From Orobanche coerulescens (Eukaryota; Streptophyta; Magnoliopsida; Lamiales; Orobanchaceae), in assembly GCA_033398695.1 (NCBI GenBank), contig CM065809.1, positions 86,347,644 through 86,411,643 on the forward strand: a stretch of 64,000 nucleotides of DNA, given 5' to 3'. Shown here one piece after another: positions 9,593 through 22,582 of the stretch (the first letter of the stretch is position 1; the number at the start of each line of letters is the position of its first letter). The position numbers were made by a program, and so were the translations under genes. The notes below the pieces were generated by a model, which was not told the DNA's origin, searched no databases, and saw only the letters and a list, made by a program, of their open reading frames with translations.

Positions 9593-9948
9593 ATGCAAGG
9601 CTCGGACCTAAGAAATAATAAAGAATTCCTCTGAAGTCGTACGAATGTCTAATAATCCGGTTTATGACCGCAAGCTCAAAAAAATGAATTCTGCCTGAAC
9701 TACTTAGCGCGCGCTACGTACTATACGTAACCTGCGCTAAGCCTGCCCGTTAACGTACGCAAATGACCAGGTTTAGCGTGCGCTAGCCGTATCTTGTGAC
9801 CTTCTCACGAGCGATCGCCCGCCTGATGATATAACGTACATTACGTATCCAACGTAGCGCATGTTACTCGTTCCCGATAGAGCACGTTAATATATACATC
9901 TTAGCGTGCGCTAATCGTGCATGGCAGTCACTACTGGGTAAAACTTGA
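9593..9948 (-). repeat. Element C 3' LTR, first piece
   Basis: It matches about 25332-25680 of the C 5' LTR, starting TATGCAAGGCTCGG. It contains a palindrome cluster at 9703-9914, with TTAGCGCGCGCTA and TTAGCGTGCGCTAA as clear units. Compared with the 5' LTR it has many 1-3 base indels, often beside CTG or CAG. It is cut on the left by X and on the right by B. Confidence 0.9.
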
Positions 9949-12900
9949 TGTAACACCCCAACCCGACAAGGGTAGAAGTATCACATTGTGGTGGCATATC
10001 AGAACATACATAAATAAACGCAAGCGGAAGTCTTATCATAAATATCAAAGGAAAGTAAGTCAGCATGACTTAAACAATACATAAGTTCCAAAAGAAATCC
10101 AAATGAAGGAAACATCATAATGTGAGTCTCAAAATAATGAAATAACATAGTGTCAAAGCTAAGATGTCTAGGGTAAGTCTGCACTCAGCTCCTACTCTCA
10201 TCCCAAAGGATAGCCCCAACTCCTAGCTTAATAACCTGCCGCGGAGAAAAGAAAATGCGGCTGAGCTTAAAAGCCCAGTGAACAGATATATAAACAAACG
10301 AATAACCGATACATATATAAGAATAAGAAAAGAATAAATAAGCTCCTGCTGAAAAGAATGTCATCTGTCAAATGAATAAGGGATTAACGGTCAACTGAAC
10401 AAATCTCGTGAGTCAACTGAAACAAGAATATGGAGAATCAAAGGATAATATGATATAATGCATTGGGGAAAGCATAAGGTATAAACAAAAAAAGTAAGGA
10501 AAGGTCAGTAATCCACCACGAGCCCGAACACAAATCAAATCAAATATCATAGTAACCATGGAGTAGCTAGCTCCCGAACATGTGAAAGACGTGTATTGCA
10601 CACAAGCATCAATCACCGAACATATCATATCATATCATGTTATATCCAATCAAATACGAATCGAACCTAGGATGCATCCATACGCCCGAACAAATCATAT
10701 TGGCCATAACAAATGTAAAGTGCACATATCATATCAAAATGGGACGGTGTGGAACATCACTCAACCACACTAGAGTCATGCCATTGGTGCATCAATGACA
10801 CGGCCATGTTACCTTCATGGCTAGGAAACGAACTTGGCTCGAGATCAAATCAAGGGTTCAAATGTCATATCATATCAAAGTTCGTATCAAAGGTTCCTAT
10901 CAAATGTTCATATCAAATGTTCATAAGTTCATAGCAAAGGTTCATCATTAAGGTTCATAGCAAAGGATCAAAGCAAAGGTTCATAATCAAAGGTTTACAA
11001 ATCTAAGGGAGCATAGCAAGGCATAGATCAAATAAGAAAGCCATAATAAGAAGGCTCGGATCAAAGGCATCATAATCAAAACTAATATCATACCGTTGTG
11101 AACGAATCATGAGAAACCTTAAGGGATAAGGTCAGAATATCTGTACCGATACGAAACAAACAATAACAATAGTACATAGAATCAGAACCCTTACTGAGAA
11201 AGGGTAGAATATCCGTACGAATAATCAAACAAACGAAACAACCGATAACAATGATAGAGAGAAGGGGGTATCAAGAATATCCGTACCTCAAACCGCAAAA
11301 TGCAAAACACATCAGAAGATATAAAGATCAGAGGTTACTCCTTCTTCAGCGAATCTACACGAATTAGGTTCATTTTATGCTTATTAGCCATTTAATGTCA
11401 TAACAGATTCTTAATTATTTAACGCCATTCATTAATGTGATTAGGGTCTCGTGATTGGAATTATGTTAACATGTGACCAATAATATCATAATAAATATTT
11501 AAGTGTATTTTAAGGGTTCATACTTATTAATGAATCTTAGATGATACAATACATACATGTTCTTCAAATGACTGGTTTCATAACAAAATTAGGTCCTCTT
11601 AACGAATTTTAATACCATAGCAGAAATCAAAATAAAAATTTACCAAAATTATCACAGAAGCTATAATGTCTTATGAATATACTTGAATTTTCCCAGGTTT
11701 TCTTATTAAGTATAAGCACCCTACAAAAATCATATTCCCAGACCTACCCAAAAAATTGACCTGATGTTATACCTTTAAAGTATGGGTCTGTTAGACCAGT
11801 TTATAAAATTCACAAAATTTCCCAAAAATTCCAGAAGTAAATTAAAATGCCAGATATTAACCGTACAAATTTATAGCCCTTAAGACCTTATGGTATGCCA
11901 ATGAAAAATCCCCCATTACAACTGATTTTTCAGACTTAGTTTGACAGGTTTGCACACTTAACTTGTAAAATTCAAAGAGTACCCTTCCCGACCTCCAAAC
12001 ACTATGAAATTTTACATGCATAAAGTACACATCATCAATTTGATTTTAGACTCAAGAATTATGTTAAAACATGTTGTTATCATTAAATTTGACTCCTCAT
12101 AATACAACCCATTATCTGGACAGCATACTAGTGAGATAGAAACAACACAACCTTAATCATTTTAACAAACAAGAACCCTTCCAAAATGACTCAGGCTTAA
12201 CCAAATTAACACATTGGTTCTTAAACCATTTCGATTCAGAGACATCATTTAACGCACACCTGATTGCACATAAAATCATATATTCGACCTAGAAACTTAA
12301 TGAGCCATGTATATGTTATAACGAGACCAAATAAACTCTATGTCTAGTTTCTAGCACAATAAGACCCCAACTATACGAATTTTTAAAGCACACTTAAGCA
12401 CATAGTGAGAAGCTCAAATAATTTACAGAGGAACTTATATGTCTTATAGGCACATTTGAATTTTTCTAGATTTTATTCATTAGTACAAGCACACAATAAA
12501 AATCACTTTGTACACGACTGTTCAGAAAGTAAACTGCTGAAACACCCAGAATATATGCATTATAAAGGCATAACAAAACACTTTGTAAAAATCCACAAAA
12601 ATTCCAGAACTTAGAAAACATGTGAAATATAACTCCTGTAAATTTGCAAGTCATAAATACTTATAGTTTTCAAATGAAAAATCGTGAAACCAGACTGCAT
12701 TTAAATTCTTAAAACTTAGATTTTGACATATGATCCCATAAAATTCAAAAGCATGACCAATAGAACTCCAATTCCCTTCAAACTAATTGGAAAACTTAAA
12801 TAAGACATTAAACTAAGTTTTATGCAAAAGTACAGAATTAAATCCTTATGAAACTCGAGCTACAATGCACACATAATCAGCTTTTCGAAACTGTCTCCTG

Positions 12901-13909
12901 CAGAAAACTGTTTTAGACCCTTTTAACATGTTTTACTTATACAAACGTACACGAGACCTATATATATCACAAGATCTGGTTTAATTAATATATTAACACA
13001 CATATTTCCAGCCTTTGATGATCATACACATGACACACATATAACACAGAAAATCAGATCAGAAACATGAGCTGATTTACATATCGAAACATCTAATACC
13101 GTTATGATTTTATGTGAACTTCTAAATACGTCTTAACATATAATTCGAATAGAATAGATCAGACATTTGTTTAGTATGTATACGGATTAGATTTCAAGTT
13201 TATATATATTCAGATTATATGTGCAATCATGTGTCGAATAGAAAAGAGATACAAGATCGATTAGAGATACCTTATGATGAATCGAATAAAGGAGAGAACA
13301 AGAACGAAACCCTCACGAATCAAACCCTAATCACGATCCAAACAACAAGCACCAAGGATTCATGATTACATGACTTCAGCAACACTTTTTAAGGGTCACG
13401 AACAGCAGCAACTTGATCTTTGATAGAGAAAGAAAAAAAACGCAGCAGCCTTGATCTTTGATAGAGAGAAAAAAAAAACACAGCAGCCTTGTGTGTGTGT
13501 GTGTGTGTTTTGGCCGAATGATAGGAGTGGAGAAGAGGTACAAGAATTCACGTTAATATGGAAGAGGAGTAGGCTGCATATAAGGAAGGTAGTAATGGTC
13601 ATAATTGTGTTTAATTTGGGCATAATGGATCGGTTATGAGGTAATGATTAGTGGCCGAATTAATGGAGTTTAATGGCAAATTTTCGGTTATGGACATTGA
13701 TTTGAAACGTGTGATAGATTATCGTTTATGAAAGTTTCTTTGGTGTACAAATTTTTTAATTTAAACATAGACTTAGGTTACTAATTTCTTAATTTAATTA
13801 TACCATATAGTATATAGGTTAAGGTTTAAAAAAAAATGAATTATTACAAAGTATAGGGAAATTTTGAAATTAGACGGAAATTTGAGATTCGAAATTTTTG
13901 GGCTTTACA
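9949..13909 (-). repeat. Element B LTR (left in window, 3' LTR of the element)
   Basis: Its 3961 bp are AT-rich with no coding signal. Visible sub-repeats are a run of AAGGTTCAT-like words at about 10880-10995 and a (TG)n microsatellite near 13491-13508. ORFs of 60-80 codons here (for example 10582-10773) recur in the other LTR without domain similarity and are not called. Confidence 0.93.
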
Positions 13910-13948
13910 ACTCTTCCCCTCTAAAAAGAAAATTTCGTCCTCGAAATT
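13910..13948 (-). other. Polypurine tract and pre-PPT inverted repeat, element B
   Basis: On the minus strand the purine-rich tract ends at the LTR boundary (plus strand 13910-13927, ACTCTTCCCCTCTAAAAA). Beside it, AATTTCGTCCTCGAAATT (13931-13948) is an inverted repeat in the same place as the hairpins of A, C and D. Confidence 0.75.
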
Positions 13949-13977
13949 GAATGAAAGCGAAATGGATACGTGCAGGA

Positions 13978-14331
13978 CTACGAAAAGAAATGTGGATAAC
14001 TTGATCGCATCGATTCCTCGGTTTCCCCGGTAGCTTCACGCTCTGGGTGATTCTTTCAAAGAATTTTAACAAACGGAATGACTTTGTTTCTCATGACCCT
14101 ATCTTGTCGATCCAAATTAGCTTCGGGTTCCTCAGAAAGAGACATATCAGGCTGAATCTGATCAAAAGGATAAGATGCCACATGTAACGGGTGATAATTG
14201 TATCCCCTCAGAAGAGATACATGGAAGACGTTATGAACATGTGATAACTGTGGAGGTAGAGCCAGACAATAAGAAACCTCCCCAATACGATCAAGAATCT
14301 CAAACGGTCCAATGAATCGTAGCAAAGTCAA
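13978..14331 (-). pseudogene. pol: Element B integrase C-terminal remnant
   Basis: This is the only coding remnant in B. It reads RFIGPFEILDRIGEVSY, then LPPQLSHVHNVFHVS, then a chromodomain-like end (VIPFVKIL ... NHPEREATGETEESM) to a TAG at 13978. A TGA at 14056 breaks the frame where relatives have tryptophan. Homology starts abruptly at about residue 4 of the frame, directly after leader sequence, so the deletion joined the leader to the integrase end. It lacks the zinc-binding and catalytic core domains and cannot act as an integrase. Confidence 0.88.
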
Positions 14332-14430
14332 AAATAAATATGAAGTACGAAAGGAAAAGATGAAGAAGGAAACCTAAAGTCTACCCAATCCTCACAGGTC
14401 ATAGCCTAAGCTCTACAAGTCGAACCTAGG

Positions 14431-14442
14431 GCTCCGATACCA
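14431..14442 (-). other. Primer binding site, element B
   Basis: The reverse complement reads TGGTATCGGAGC, four bases inside the LTR that starts at 14447. It has the same G variant of the initiator-Met site as A, C and F. Confidence 0.85.
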
Positions 14443-14446
14443 TAAT

Positions 14447-17400
14447 TGTAACACCCCAACCCGACAAGGGTAGAAGTATCACATTGTGGTGGCATATCAG
14501 AACATACATAAATAAACGCAAGCGGAAGTCTTATCATAAATATCAAAGGAAAGTAAGTCAGCATGACTTAAACAATACATAAGTTCCAAAAGAAATCCAA
14601 ATGAAGGAAACATCATAATGTGAGTCTCAAAATAATGAAATAACATAGTGTCAAAGCTAAGATGTCTAGGGTAAGTCTGCACTCAGCTCCTACTCTCATC
14701 CCAAAGGATAGCCCCAACTCCTAGCTTAATAACCTGCCGCGGAGAAAAGAAAATGCGGCTGAGCTTAAAAGCCCAGTGAACAGATATATAAACAAACGAA
14801 TAACCGATACGTATATAAGAATAAGAAAAGAATAAATAAGCTCCTGCTGAAAAGAATGTCATCTGTCAAATGAATAAGGGATTAACGGTCAATCGAACAA
14901 ATCTCGTGAGTCAATGAAACAAGAATATGGAGAATCAAAGGATAATAGGATATAATGCATTGGGAAAGCATAAGGTATAAACAAAAAAAGTAAGGAAAGG
15001 TCAGTAATCCACCACGAGCCCGAACACAAATCAAATCAAATATCATAGTAACCATGGAGTAGCTAGCTCCCGAACATGTGAAAGACGTGTATTGCACACA
15101 AGCATCAATCACCGAACATATCATATCATATCATGTTATATCCAATCAAATACGAATCGAACCTAGGATGCATCCATACGCCCGAACAAATCATATTGGC
15201 CATAACAAATGTAAAGTGCACATATCATATCAAAATGGGACGGTGTGGAACATCACTCAACCACACTAGAGTCATGCCATTGGTGCATCAATGACACGGC
15301 CATGTTACCTTCATGGCTAGGAAACGAACTTGGCTCGAGTATCAAACTGAAGGGTTCAAATGTCATATCATATCAAAGTTCGTATCAAAGGTTCCTATCA
15401 AATGTTCATATCAAATGTTCATAAGTTCATAGCAAAGGTTCATCATTAAGGTTCATAGCAAAGGATCAAAGCAAAGGTTCATAATCAAAGGTTTACAAAT
15501 CTAAGGGAGCATAGCAAGGCATAGATCAAATAAGAAAGCCATAATAAGAAGGCTCGGATCAAAGGCATCATAATCAAAACTAATATCATACCGTTGTGAG
15601 CGAATCATGAGAAATCTTAAGGGATAAGGTCGAATATATACGTACCGATACGAAACAAACAATAACAATAGTACATAGAATCGAACCCTTCGAGAAAGGG
15701 TAGAATATCCGCACGAATAATCAAACAAGCGAAACAACCGATAACAATGATAGAGAGAAGGGGTATCAAGAATATCCGTACCTCAAACCGCAAAATGCAA
15801 AACACATCAGAAGATATAAAGATCGAGGTTACTCCTTCTTCACGAATCTACACGAATTAGGTTCATTTTATGCTTATTAGCCATTTAATGTCATAATGAT
15901 TCTTAATTATTTAACGCCATTCATTAATGTGATTAGGGTCTCGTGATTGGAATTATGTTAACATGTGACCAATAATATCATAATAAATATTTAAGTGTAT
16001 TTTAAGGGTTCATACTTATTAATGAATCTTAGATGATACAATACATACATGTTCTTCAAATGACTGGTTTCATAACAAAATTAGGTCCTCTTAACGAATT
16101 TTAATACCATAGCAGAAATCAAAATAAAAATTTACCAAAATTATCACAGAAGCTATAATGTCTTATGAATATACTTGAATTTTCCCAGGTTTTCTTATTA
16201 AGTATAAGCACCCTACAAAAATCATATTCCCAGACCTACCCAAAAAATTGACCTGCTGTTATACCTTTAAAGTATGGGTCTGTTAGACCAGTTTATAAAA
16301 TTCAAAAAATTTCCCAAAAATTCCAGAAGTAAATTAAAATGCCAGATATTAACCGTACAAATTTATAGCCCTTAAGACCTTATGGTATGCCAATGAAAAA
16401 TCCCCCATTACAACTGATTTTTCAGACTTAGTTTGACAGGTTTGCACACTTAACTTGTAAAATTCAAAGAGTACCCTTCCCGACCTCCAAACACTATGAA
16501 ATTTTACATGCATAAAGTAAACATCATCAATTTGATTTTAGACTCAAGAATTATGTTAAAACATGTTGTTATCATTAAATTTGACTCCTCACAATACAAC
16601 CCATTATCTGGACAGCATACTAGTGAGATAGAAACAACACAACCTTAATCATTTTAACAAACAAGAACCCTTCCAAAATGACTCAGGCTTAACCAAATTA
16701 ACACATTGGTTCTTAAACCATTTCGATTCAGAGACATCATTTAACGCACACCTGATTGCACATAAAATCATATATTCGACCTAGAAACTTAATGAGCCAT
16801 GTATAGGTTATAACGAGACCAAATAAACTCTATGTCTAGTTTCTAGCACAATAAGACCCCAACTATACGAATTTTTAAAGCACACTTAAGCACATAGTGA
16901 GAAGCTCAAATAATTTACAGAGGAACTTATATGTCTTATAGGCACATTTGAATTTTTCCAGATTTTATTCATTAGTACAAGCACACAATAAAAATCACTT
17001 TGTACACGACTGTTCAGAAAGTAAACTGCTGAAACACCCAGAATATATGCATTACAAAGGCATAACAAAACACTTTGTAAAAATCCACAAAAATTCCAGA
17101 ACTTAGAAAACATGTGAAATATAACTCCTGTAAATTTGCAAGTCATAAATACTTATAGTTTTCAAATGAAAAATCGTGAAACCAGACTGCATTTAAATTC
17201 TTAAAACTTAGATTTTGACATATGATCCCATAAAATTCAAAAGCATGACCAATACAACTCCAATTCCCTTCAAACTAATTGGAAAACTTAAATAAGACAT
17301 TAAACTAAGTTTTTATGCAAAAGTACAGAATTAAATCCTTATGAAACTCGAGCTACAATGCACACATAATCAGCTTTTCGAAACTGTCTCCTGCAGAAAA

Positions 17401-18400
17401 CTGTTTTAGACCCTTTTAACATGTTTTACTTATACAAACGTACACGAGACCTATATATATCACAAGATCTGGTTTAATTAATATATTAACACACATATTT
17501 CCAGCCTTTGATGATCATACACATGACACACATATAACACAGAAAATCAGATCAGAAACATGAGTTGATTTACATATCGAAACATCTAATACCGTTATGA
17601 TTTTATGTGATCTTCTAAATACGTCTTAACATATAATTCGAATAGAATAGATCAGACATTTGTTTAGTATGTATACGGATTAGATTTCAAGTTTATATTA
17701 TTCAGATTATATGTGCAATCATGTGTCGAATAGAAAAGAGATACAAGATCGATTAGAGATACCTTATGATGAATCGAATAAAGGAGAGAACAAGAACGAA
17801 ACCCTCACGAATCAAACCCTAATCACGATCCAAACAACAAGCACCAAGGATTCATGATTACATGACTTCAGCAACACTTTTTAAGGGTCACGAACAGCAG
17901 CAACTTGATCTTTGATAGAGAAAGATAAAAAACGCAGCGACCTTGATCTTTGATAGAGAGAAAAAAAAAACACAGCAGCCTTGTGTGTGTGTGTGTGTGT
18001 TTTGGCCGAATGATAGGAGTGGAGAAGAGGTACAAGAATTCACGTTAATATGGAAGAGGAGTAGGCTGCATATAAGGAAGGTAGTAATGGTCATAATTGT
18101 GTTTAATTTGGGCATAATGGATCGGCTATGAGGTAATGATTAGTGGCCGAATTAATGGAGTTTAATGGCAAATTTTCGGTTATGGACATTGATTTGAAAC
18201 GTGTGATAGATTATCGTTTATGAAAGTTTCTTTGGTGTACAAATTTTTTAATTTAAACATAGACTTAGGTTACTAATTTCTTAATTTAATTATACCATAT
18301 AGTATATAGGTTAAGGTTTAAAAAAAATGAATTATTACAAAGTATAGGGAAATTTTGAAATTAGACGGAAATTTGAGATTCGAAATTTTTGGGCTTTACA
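14447..18400 (-). repeat. Element B LTR (right in window, 5' LTR of the element)
   Basis: Its 3954 bp are collinear with 9949-13909. Differences seen by eye include many of the form CAG versus CG (for example near 15625-15690 against 11130-11210). The (TG)n run recurs near 17983-18000. No genes are seen. Confidence 0.93.
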
Positions 18401-19058
18401 CTTGAGCTAAAGGTGATGAAAACTCATGAAATTCTCAGTGTTAATACATGCCAACTCCGTGCATATCATGCTCATACGGTTTATGAAATACCTTTATGGA
18501 TTAAATGACTACGAGACACAAGGATACATATCATCATTACTACACCATAATTCATCTTGATCTTCAAGAAAATATTCTAAGTTCCGTTCCTTCCAAATCC
18601 CAAAACATATGATTCCTTACGTAAAACATACGAACTAGGTAATCTTCATATACTGGTCATGATTGGTTTTGAAGATACATAATATGCTTAAGAGTCCACA
18701 TACTAAAAAGGTTCAATGGATCATACGATGAATAAGTGCCGAAACGTCGAAAATATCCTTCTAACACATGATGTTCGACTATTAACGAATCTAACTGACT
18801 AGATAAACATGATCAAACGTCCTTTAGAACACTACTAATATTGGTGAAGAATCACCTACCTCAAAGTAGTGAAGAACAAGGAGGAAATCGAAGCAATCCA
18901 ACGTCGAAGGCTTGAACACCAATCCTTAATGATCTACAATCTTCAACATGAGCTACGATGCTGATATGAAGTGTTTAGGATGTAGAGAGTAATACTCTAA
19001 GTATAAGGATTCGGATGTGGAAAGAGAAAAGACTGAAAATATGAAAAGGATGCTGTCC

Positions 19059-19066
19059 TATTTATA
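19059..19066 (-). promoter_or_regulatory. TATA box, element C 3' LTR
   Basis: The plus strand reads TATTTATA, so TATAAATA on the minus strand, followed by GGACAGCA. It lies just downstream of the palindrome cluster. Confidence 0.75.
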
Positions 19067-19077
19067 GAAAATGGTTA

Positions 19078-19373
19078 TTAGCGCGCGCTAGTCCATACTC
19101 TTAGCGTGCGCTAACGGCTTACTGACTTCACTGTACTCTGCACTTAGCGTGCGCTATTCTCATATCAGTAGCGTGCGCTAAGGCGTTGACTTGGCTTTTC
19201 CCGAAAGCCGTCCAGGTTCATCCCGACACAATCCGACCAAGATCCCCGGCCTGATCTCACCTACCATACGTCTCAATCATATTGACCACGTATAGCGTGC
19301 GCTAATGTTCCTTTGTAGCGTGCGCTATGGATCCATGTTAGCGTACGCTACACATAGACGATAGCGTGCGCTA
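19078..19373. promoter_or_regulatory. U3 palindrome cluster, element C 3' LTR
   Basis: About eight units of TTAGCG-YR-CGCTAA type, including the near-perfect TTAGCGCGCGCTA at 19078 and TTAGCGTACGCTA near 19338. It ends close to the TATA box, as in A and D. Confidence 0.8.
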
Positions 19374-19524
19374 CATGTGCAGAATCACAATCTTAAATCA
19401 CATTCATGAAATCATATGCTCAACAACACCGGACTATGAGATACGGAGAATAATACTCAGATTAAAGTGCAACAATTACAATATCACAAGTTCCAAATAC
19501 ATATCAGAAATATCGGGTATTACA

Positions 19525-19559
19525 TCCTTCCTCCCTAAAAAGAAGTTTCGTCCCGAAAC
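19525..19559 (-). other. Pre-PPT hairpin and polypurine tract, element C
   Basis: The minus-strand purine tract CTTTTTAGGGAGGAAGGA abuts the LTR. GTTTCGGGACGAAAC (19545-19559) is the same hairpin as in A and D. Confidence 0.85.
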
Positions 19560-20681
19560 TTAAGATGAAAACAACTCTGGATACCTAGCCTTCATACTGT
19601 CCTCTGTTTCCTAAGTGGCCTCTTCAGCTCCATGTCGTGACCATTGTACTTTAACCAAGTGTATTGGTTTATTCCTCAATTGTTTGATCCGACTCTCAAG
19701 TATCTTGATTGGTCTCTCTTCGAAGGTGCCATCATTAGCTATCTCGATCTCGTCGAAATCAATGACGTGATTGGGGTCCGGTACATACTTCCGCAATTGG
19801 GATACGTGAAACACATTGTGAACGTGACTCAGCGATGGTGGTAAAGCCAACCTGTATGCTAAATCCCCAACTCTCTCTAGGACCTCAAATGACCCGATAT
19901 ATCTCGGACTTAGCTTACCTCTCCTCCCAAAACGGAAAATCCCTCGTGTAGGAGACACCTTCAATAGTACATGGTCCCCGACGTCGAACTCTAGAGGGTG
20001 ACGACGTACGTCTGCATAAGACTTCTGCCGACTCTGGGCAGTCAACAGTCTTTCCCGAATCAAAGCTATCTTCTCTTGAGTCTGAACTATCAATTCTGGT
20101 TCTGTCCCGATCAAGTCCGAAGAATCATCCCAGCACAGGGGTGATCGACATCTTCTCCCGTACAAAGCTTCAAATGGTGCCATCTTAATAGAAGCATGCC
20201 AACTATTATTGTCGGTGAATTCAATCAATGGCAAATGAACTTCCCAATCAGTTGACCAATCCAAAGCACAGGCTCTAAGCATGTCTTCTACTGTTTGTAT
20301 AGTCCTTTCGGACTGACCGTCCGTTTGGGGATGATAATCCGTGCTAAAGTTGAGCTCAGTCCCTAAAGCCGTGTGAACTGCCTTCCAGAAGTGCGACACG
20401 AAGTGACCATCTCGATCCGAAATAATGGTCTTCGGCGTCCCATGCAATCTGACTATCTCCGCAATAAATACTCGCGCCAATCTCTCGGGTCCCCATGTAT
20501 CTTTAATTCCTAGGAAATGAGCCGAATTAGTTAGTCGATCAACTATAACCCAAATCATGTTCATTCCCGTTCTAGTCCTTGGCATACTGGTGATGAAATC
20601 CATCGAGATATCCTCCCACTTCCACTCAGGGATCGGTAGCGGCTTTAACATTCCGGCAGGTCGCTGATGTTCAATCTTAAC
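19560..20681 (-). pseudogene. pol: Element C integrase core, C-terminal domain and chromodomain
   Basis: It reads [18 protein letters not shown] into the core domain with MDFIT, SDRDGHF and the Glu in LIEFTDNNSWH. The GPF/Y-like motif is changed to SPRYIGSFEVLERVG. The chromodomain (VKVQWSRHGAEEAT) is cut by a TAG at 19611, where A and D have tryptophan; homology continues to YPELFSS and a TAA at 19560. The domain otherwise stays in one frame. It would insert the element DNA, but both this stop and the one at 20682 disable it. Confidence 0.9.
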
Positions 20682-21428
20682 CTACTGACAAGTCAAATAC
20701 TTCGAAACGTACTCTGCTACGTCCTTCTTCATATTCCCCCACCAGAAATTTTGTTTAAGATCTTTATACATTTTACTGCTACCCGGGTGAATAGAATAGG
20801 GCGCGCTGTGAGCTTCCTTCAGAATTGTCCGTCTCAAATCATCATCATCGGGAACGCAAAATCGACTCTGAAATCTCAGAACTCCATCATATTGTATCAC
20901 GAATCGTGGGGCCTTTCCTTTCTTTACTTCGTCACATAACCGAAGGATCAGATAATCTTTCAACTGCTTAGATTTGATCTCCTCGACTAGTGATGCAGTC
21001 AGTTTCATCACATATAGTTGTCCTTGGATTCCTGGTGCCCATACTTCAATCCCTTCGTGGATCAGTTCCCGCTGAATGCTGGTTTGTGAAGTAAGCGCTT
21101 CCAACACTCGAAGGGAAACAGGTTTACGGCTCAAAGCATCGGCTACTACATTTGCTTTCCCCGGATGATAGAGAATCTCCAAGTCGAAATCCTTGATCAA
21201 TTCCAGCCACCTTCTCTGCCTCATGTTTAATTCTTTCTGACTGAAAATGTACTTGAGGCTCTTATGATCTGTAAAGATCTGGCAACGAGTGCCGTACAAA
21301 TAATGTCGCCAAATTTTCAAGGCAAAGACCACAGCTGCTAGCTCCAGATCATGAGTTGGGTAATTAACCTCATACGGTTTCAATTGCCGAGAAGCATAGG
21401 CAATCACCTTATCCTTTTGCATCAACAC
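20682..21428 (-). pseudogene. pol: Element C RNase H - integrase zinc-binding domain
   Basis: RNase H motifs are [25 protein letters not shown] and [10 protein letters not shown]. The integrase zinc-binding domain follows ([12 protein letters not shown] ... YLTCQ), where the first expected Cys region reads KYLTCQ rather than KCLTCQ, losing one zinc-ligand cysteine. A TAG at 20682 follows CQ, where A has CAG (glutamine), a C-to-T change. The start overlaps the previous frame by a few bases because of a frame change in the first RNase H motif (SDASN). Confidence 0.88.
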
Positions 21429-22582
21429 ACATCCTGCACTCGATTTGAAGCATCGCTGTATACCCTGAATCCATCAGTTCCATCTGGTAACGCTAATATA
21501 GGTGCTGTTGTTAGTCTCTTCTTAAGTTCATCAAAACCAGTCTGGCATTTCTCATCCCACGTAAACTTTTGAGTTTTCTGCAACAGCTGAGTGAGTGGAC
21601 GAGCAATTTTGGAAAATCCCTCTACAAAGCGGCGATAATATCCAGCAAGTCCTAGGAAACTCCGGACTTCTTTCACGTTACTTGGAACTTCCCATTCCAA
21701 GATTGCTTCGACTTTCTTCGGGTCCACCTGAACTCCGTCAGCTGATATCACATGCCCAAGGAAAGTTACTTCCCCAAGCCAGAACTCGCATTTGGAAAGC
21801 TTTGCATACAGCTGTTCCTTCCTCAAGGTGCTCAAAACCACACGCAAATGTTCGGCATGCTCCTCTGCGTCCTTCGAATATATCAAGATGTCATCAATGA
21901 AGACGACCACAAATTTATCCAAGTATTCTAAGAATACCCGATTCATCAATTGCATGAATACCGCAGGAGCATTGGTAAGTCCGAATGGCATCACTACAAA
22001 TTCGTAATGCCCGTACCGGGACCTGAAAGCAGACTTCGGTACATCCGATTCCTTAATTCTCAACTGATGGTATCCTGATCGCAAGTCAATCTTCGAGAAT
22101 ACCCTTGCCCCTTGCAGTTGATCGAACAAGTCGTCGATCCGAGGTATAGGATACTTATTCTTGATCGTCAACTTGTTGAGCTCCCTGTAATCAATACACA
22201 GTTGGAGGGATACGTCTTTCTTCCGGACAAAGATAATGGGCGCTCCCCAAGGAGAAACGCTAGGTTGAATATAACCCTTCTGTGATAATTCCTCCAGTTG
22301 CTTCTTGAGTTCATACATCTCGGTTGGAGCCATGCGGTATGGTGCTCTGGAAATAGGAGCGGCTCCAGGCTCTAATTCGATAGTGAGTTCCACCTCTCTC
22401 TGCGGAGGTAACCCAGGTAGTTCGTCAGGAAATACGTCAGAGAATTCATTCACAACTGGAATCGATGAGAGCTCTATTCCTTCCTCTTTCCTCATGGCAT
22501 AACACCAAAGTCCATGACATCCCTGCTTCAGTAATTTCACGGCTTTCATTGCTTTGATCAATTTTCCCGAGATTCCCGGTCT
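21422..22582 (-). pseudogene. pol: Element C reverse transcriptase
   Basis: This long open stretch runs from the protease-RT linker ([11 protein letters not shown]) through [32 protein letters not shown] and catalytic FIDD (21890-21901). It then has the thumb/connection ([21 protein letters not shown]) and the first RNase H Asp (VYSDASN). The frame then slips and ends [16 protein letters not shown] differs from the usual [11 protein letters not shown]. Apart from its ends the RT domain is intact. Confidence 0.92.

Larger units (their letters stand above)
9949..18400 (-). mobile_element. Element B: internally deleted gypsy element with about 3.95-kb LTRs (LARD-like)
   Basis: Its 8452 bp are flanked by the 5-base duplication CTTGA (9944-9948 and 18401-18405); removing B restores the C LTR. 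The two LTRs (9949-13909 and 14447-18400) begin TGTAACACCCC and end GGCTTTACA. They enclose only 537 bp: PPT, end of integrase, short leader and PBS, all on the minus strand. Gag, protease, RT and RNase H are absent. LTRs are highly alike, with most differences being small indels, so insertion looks recent. It must move using proteins from another element, if at all. Confidence 0.95.
18401..19524 (-). repeat. Element C 3' LTR, second piece
   Basis: It starts with the CTTGA target copy and continues the LTR match to 25676-26803, ending ATCGGGTATTACA next to the PPT. It contains the minus-strand TATA box (19059-19066) and the U3 palindrome cluster (19078-19373). Confidence 0.93.

Noticed and set aside
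10582..10773. Possible small gene in B, repeated at 15078-15269
   Set aside because: It is present in both LTRs simply because they are copies of each other. There is no domain, and the surrounding region is AT-rich and non-coding.
13485..13510. (TG)n run as a functional element
   Set aside because: It is an ordinary microsatellite, copied in both LTRs of B.
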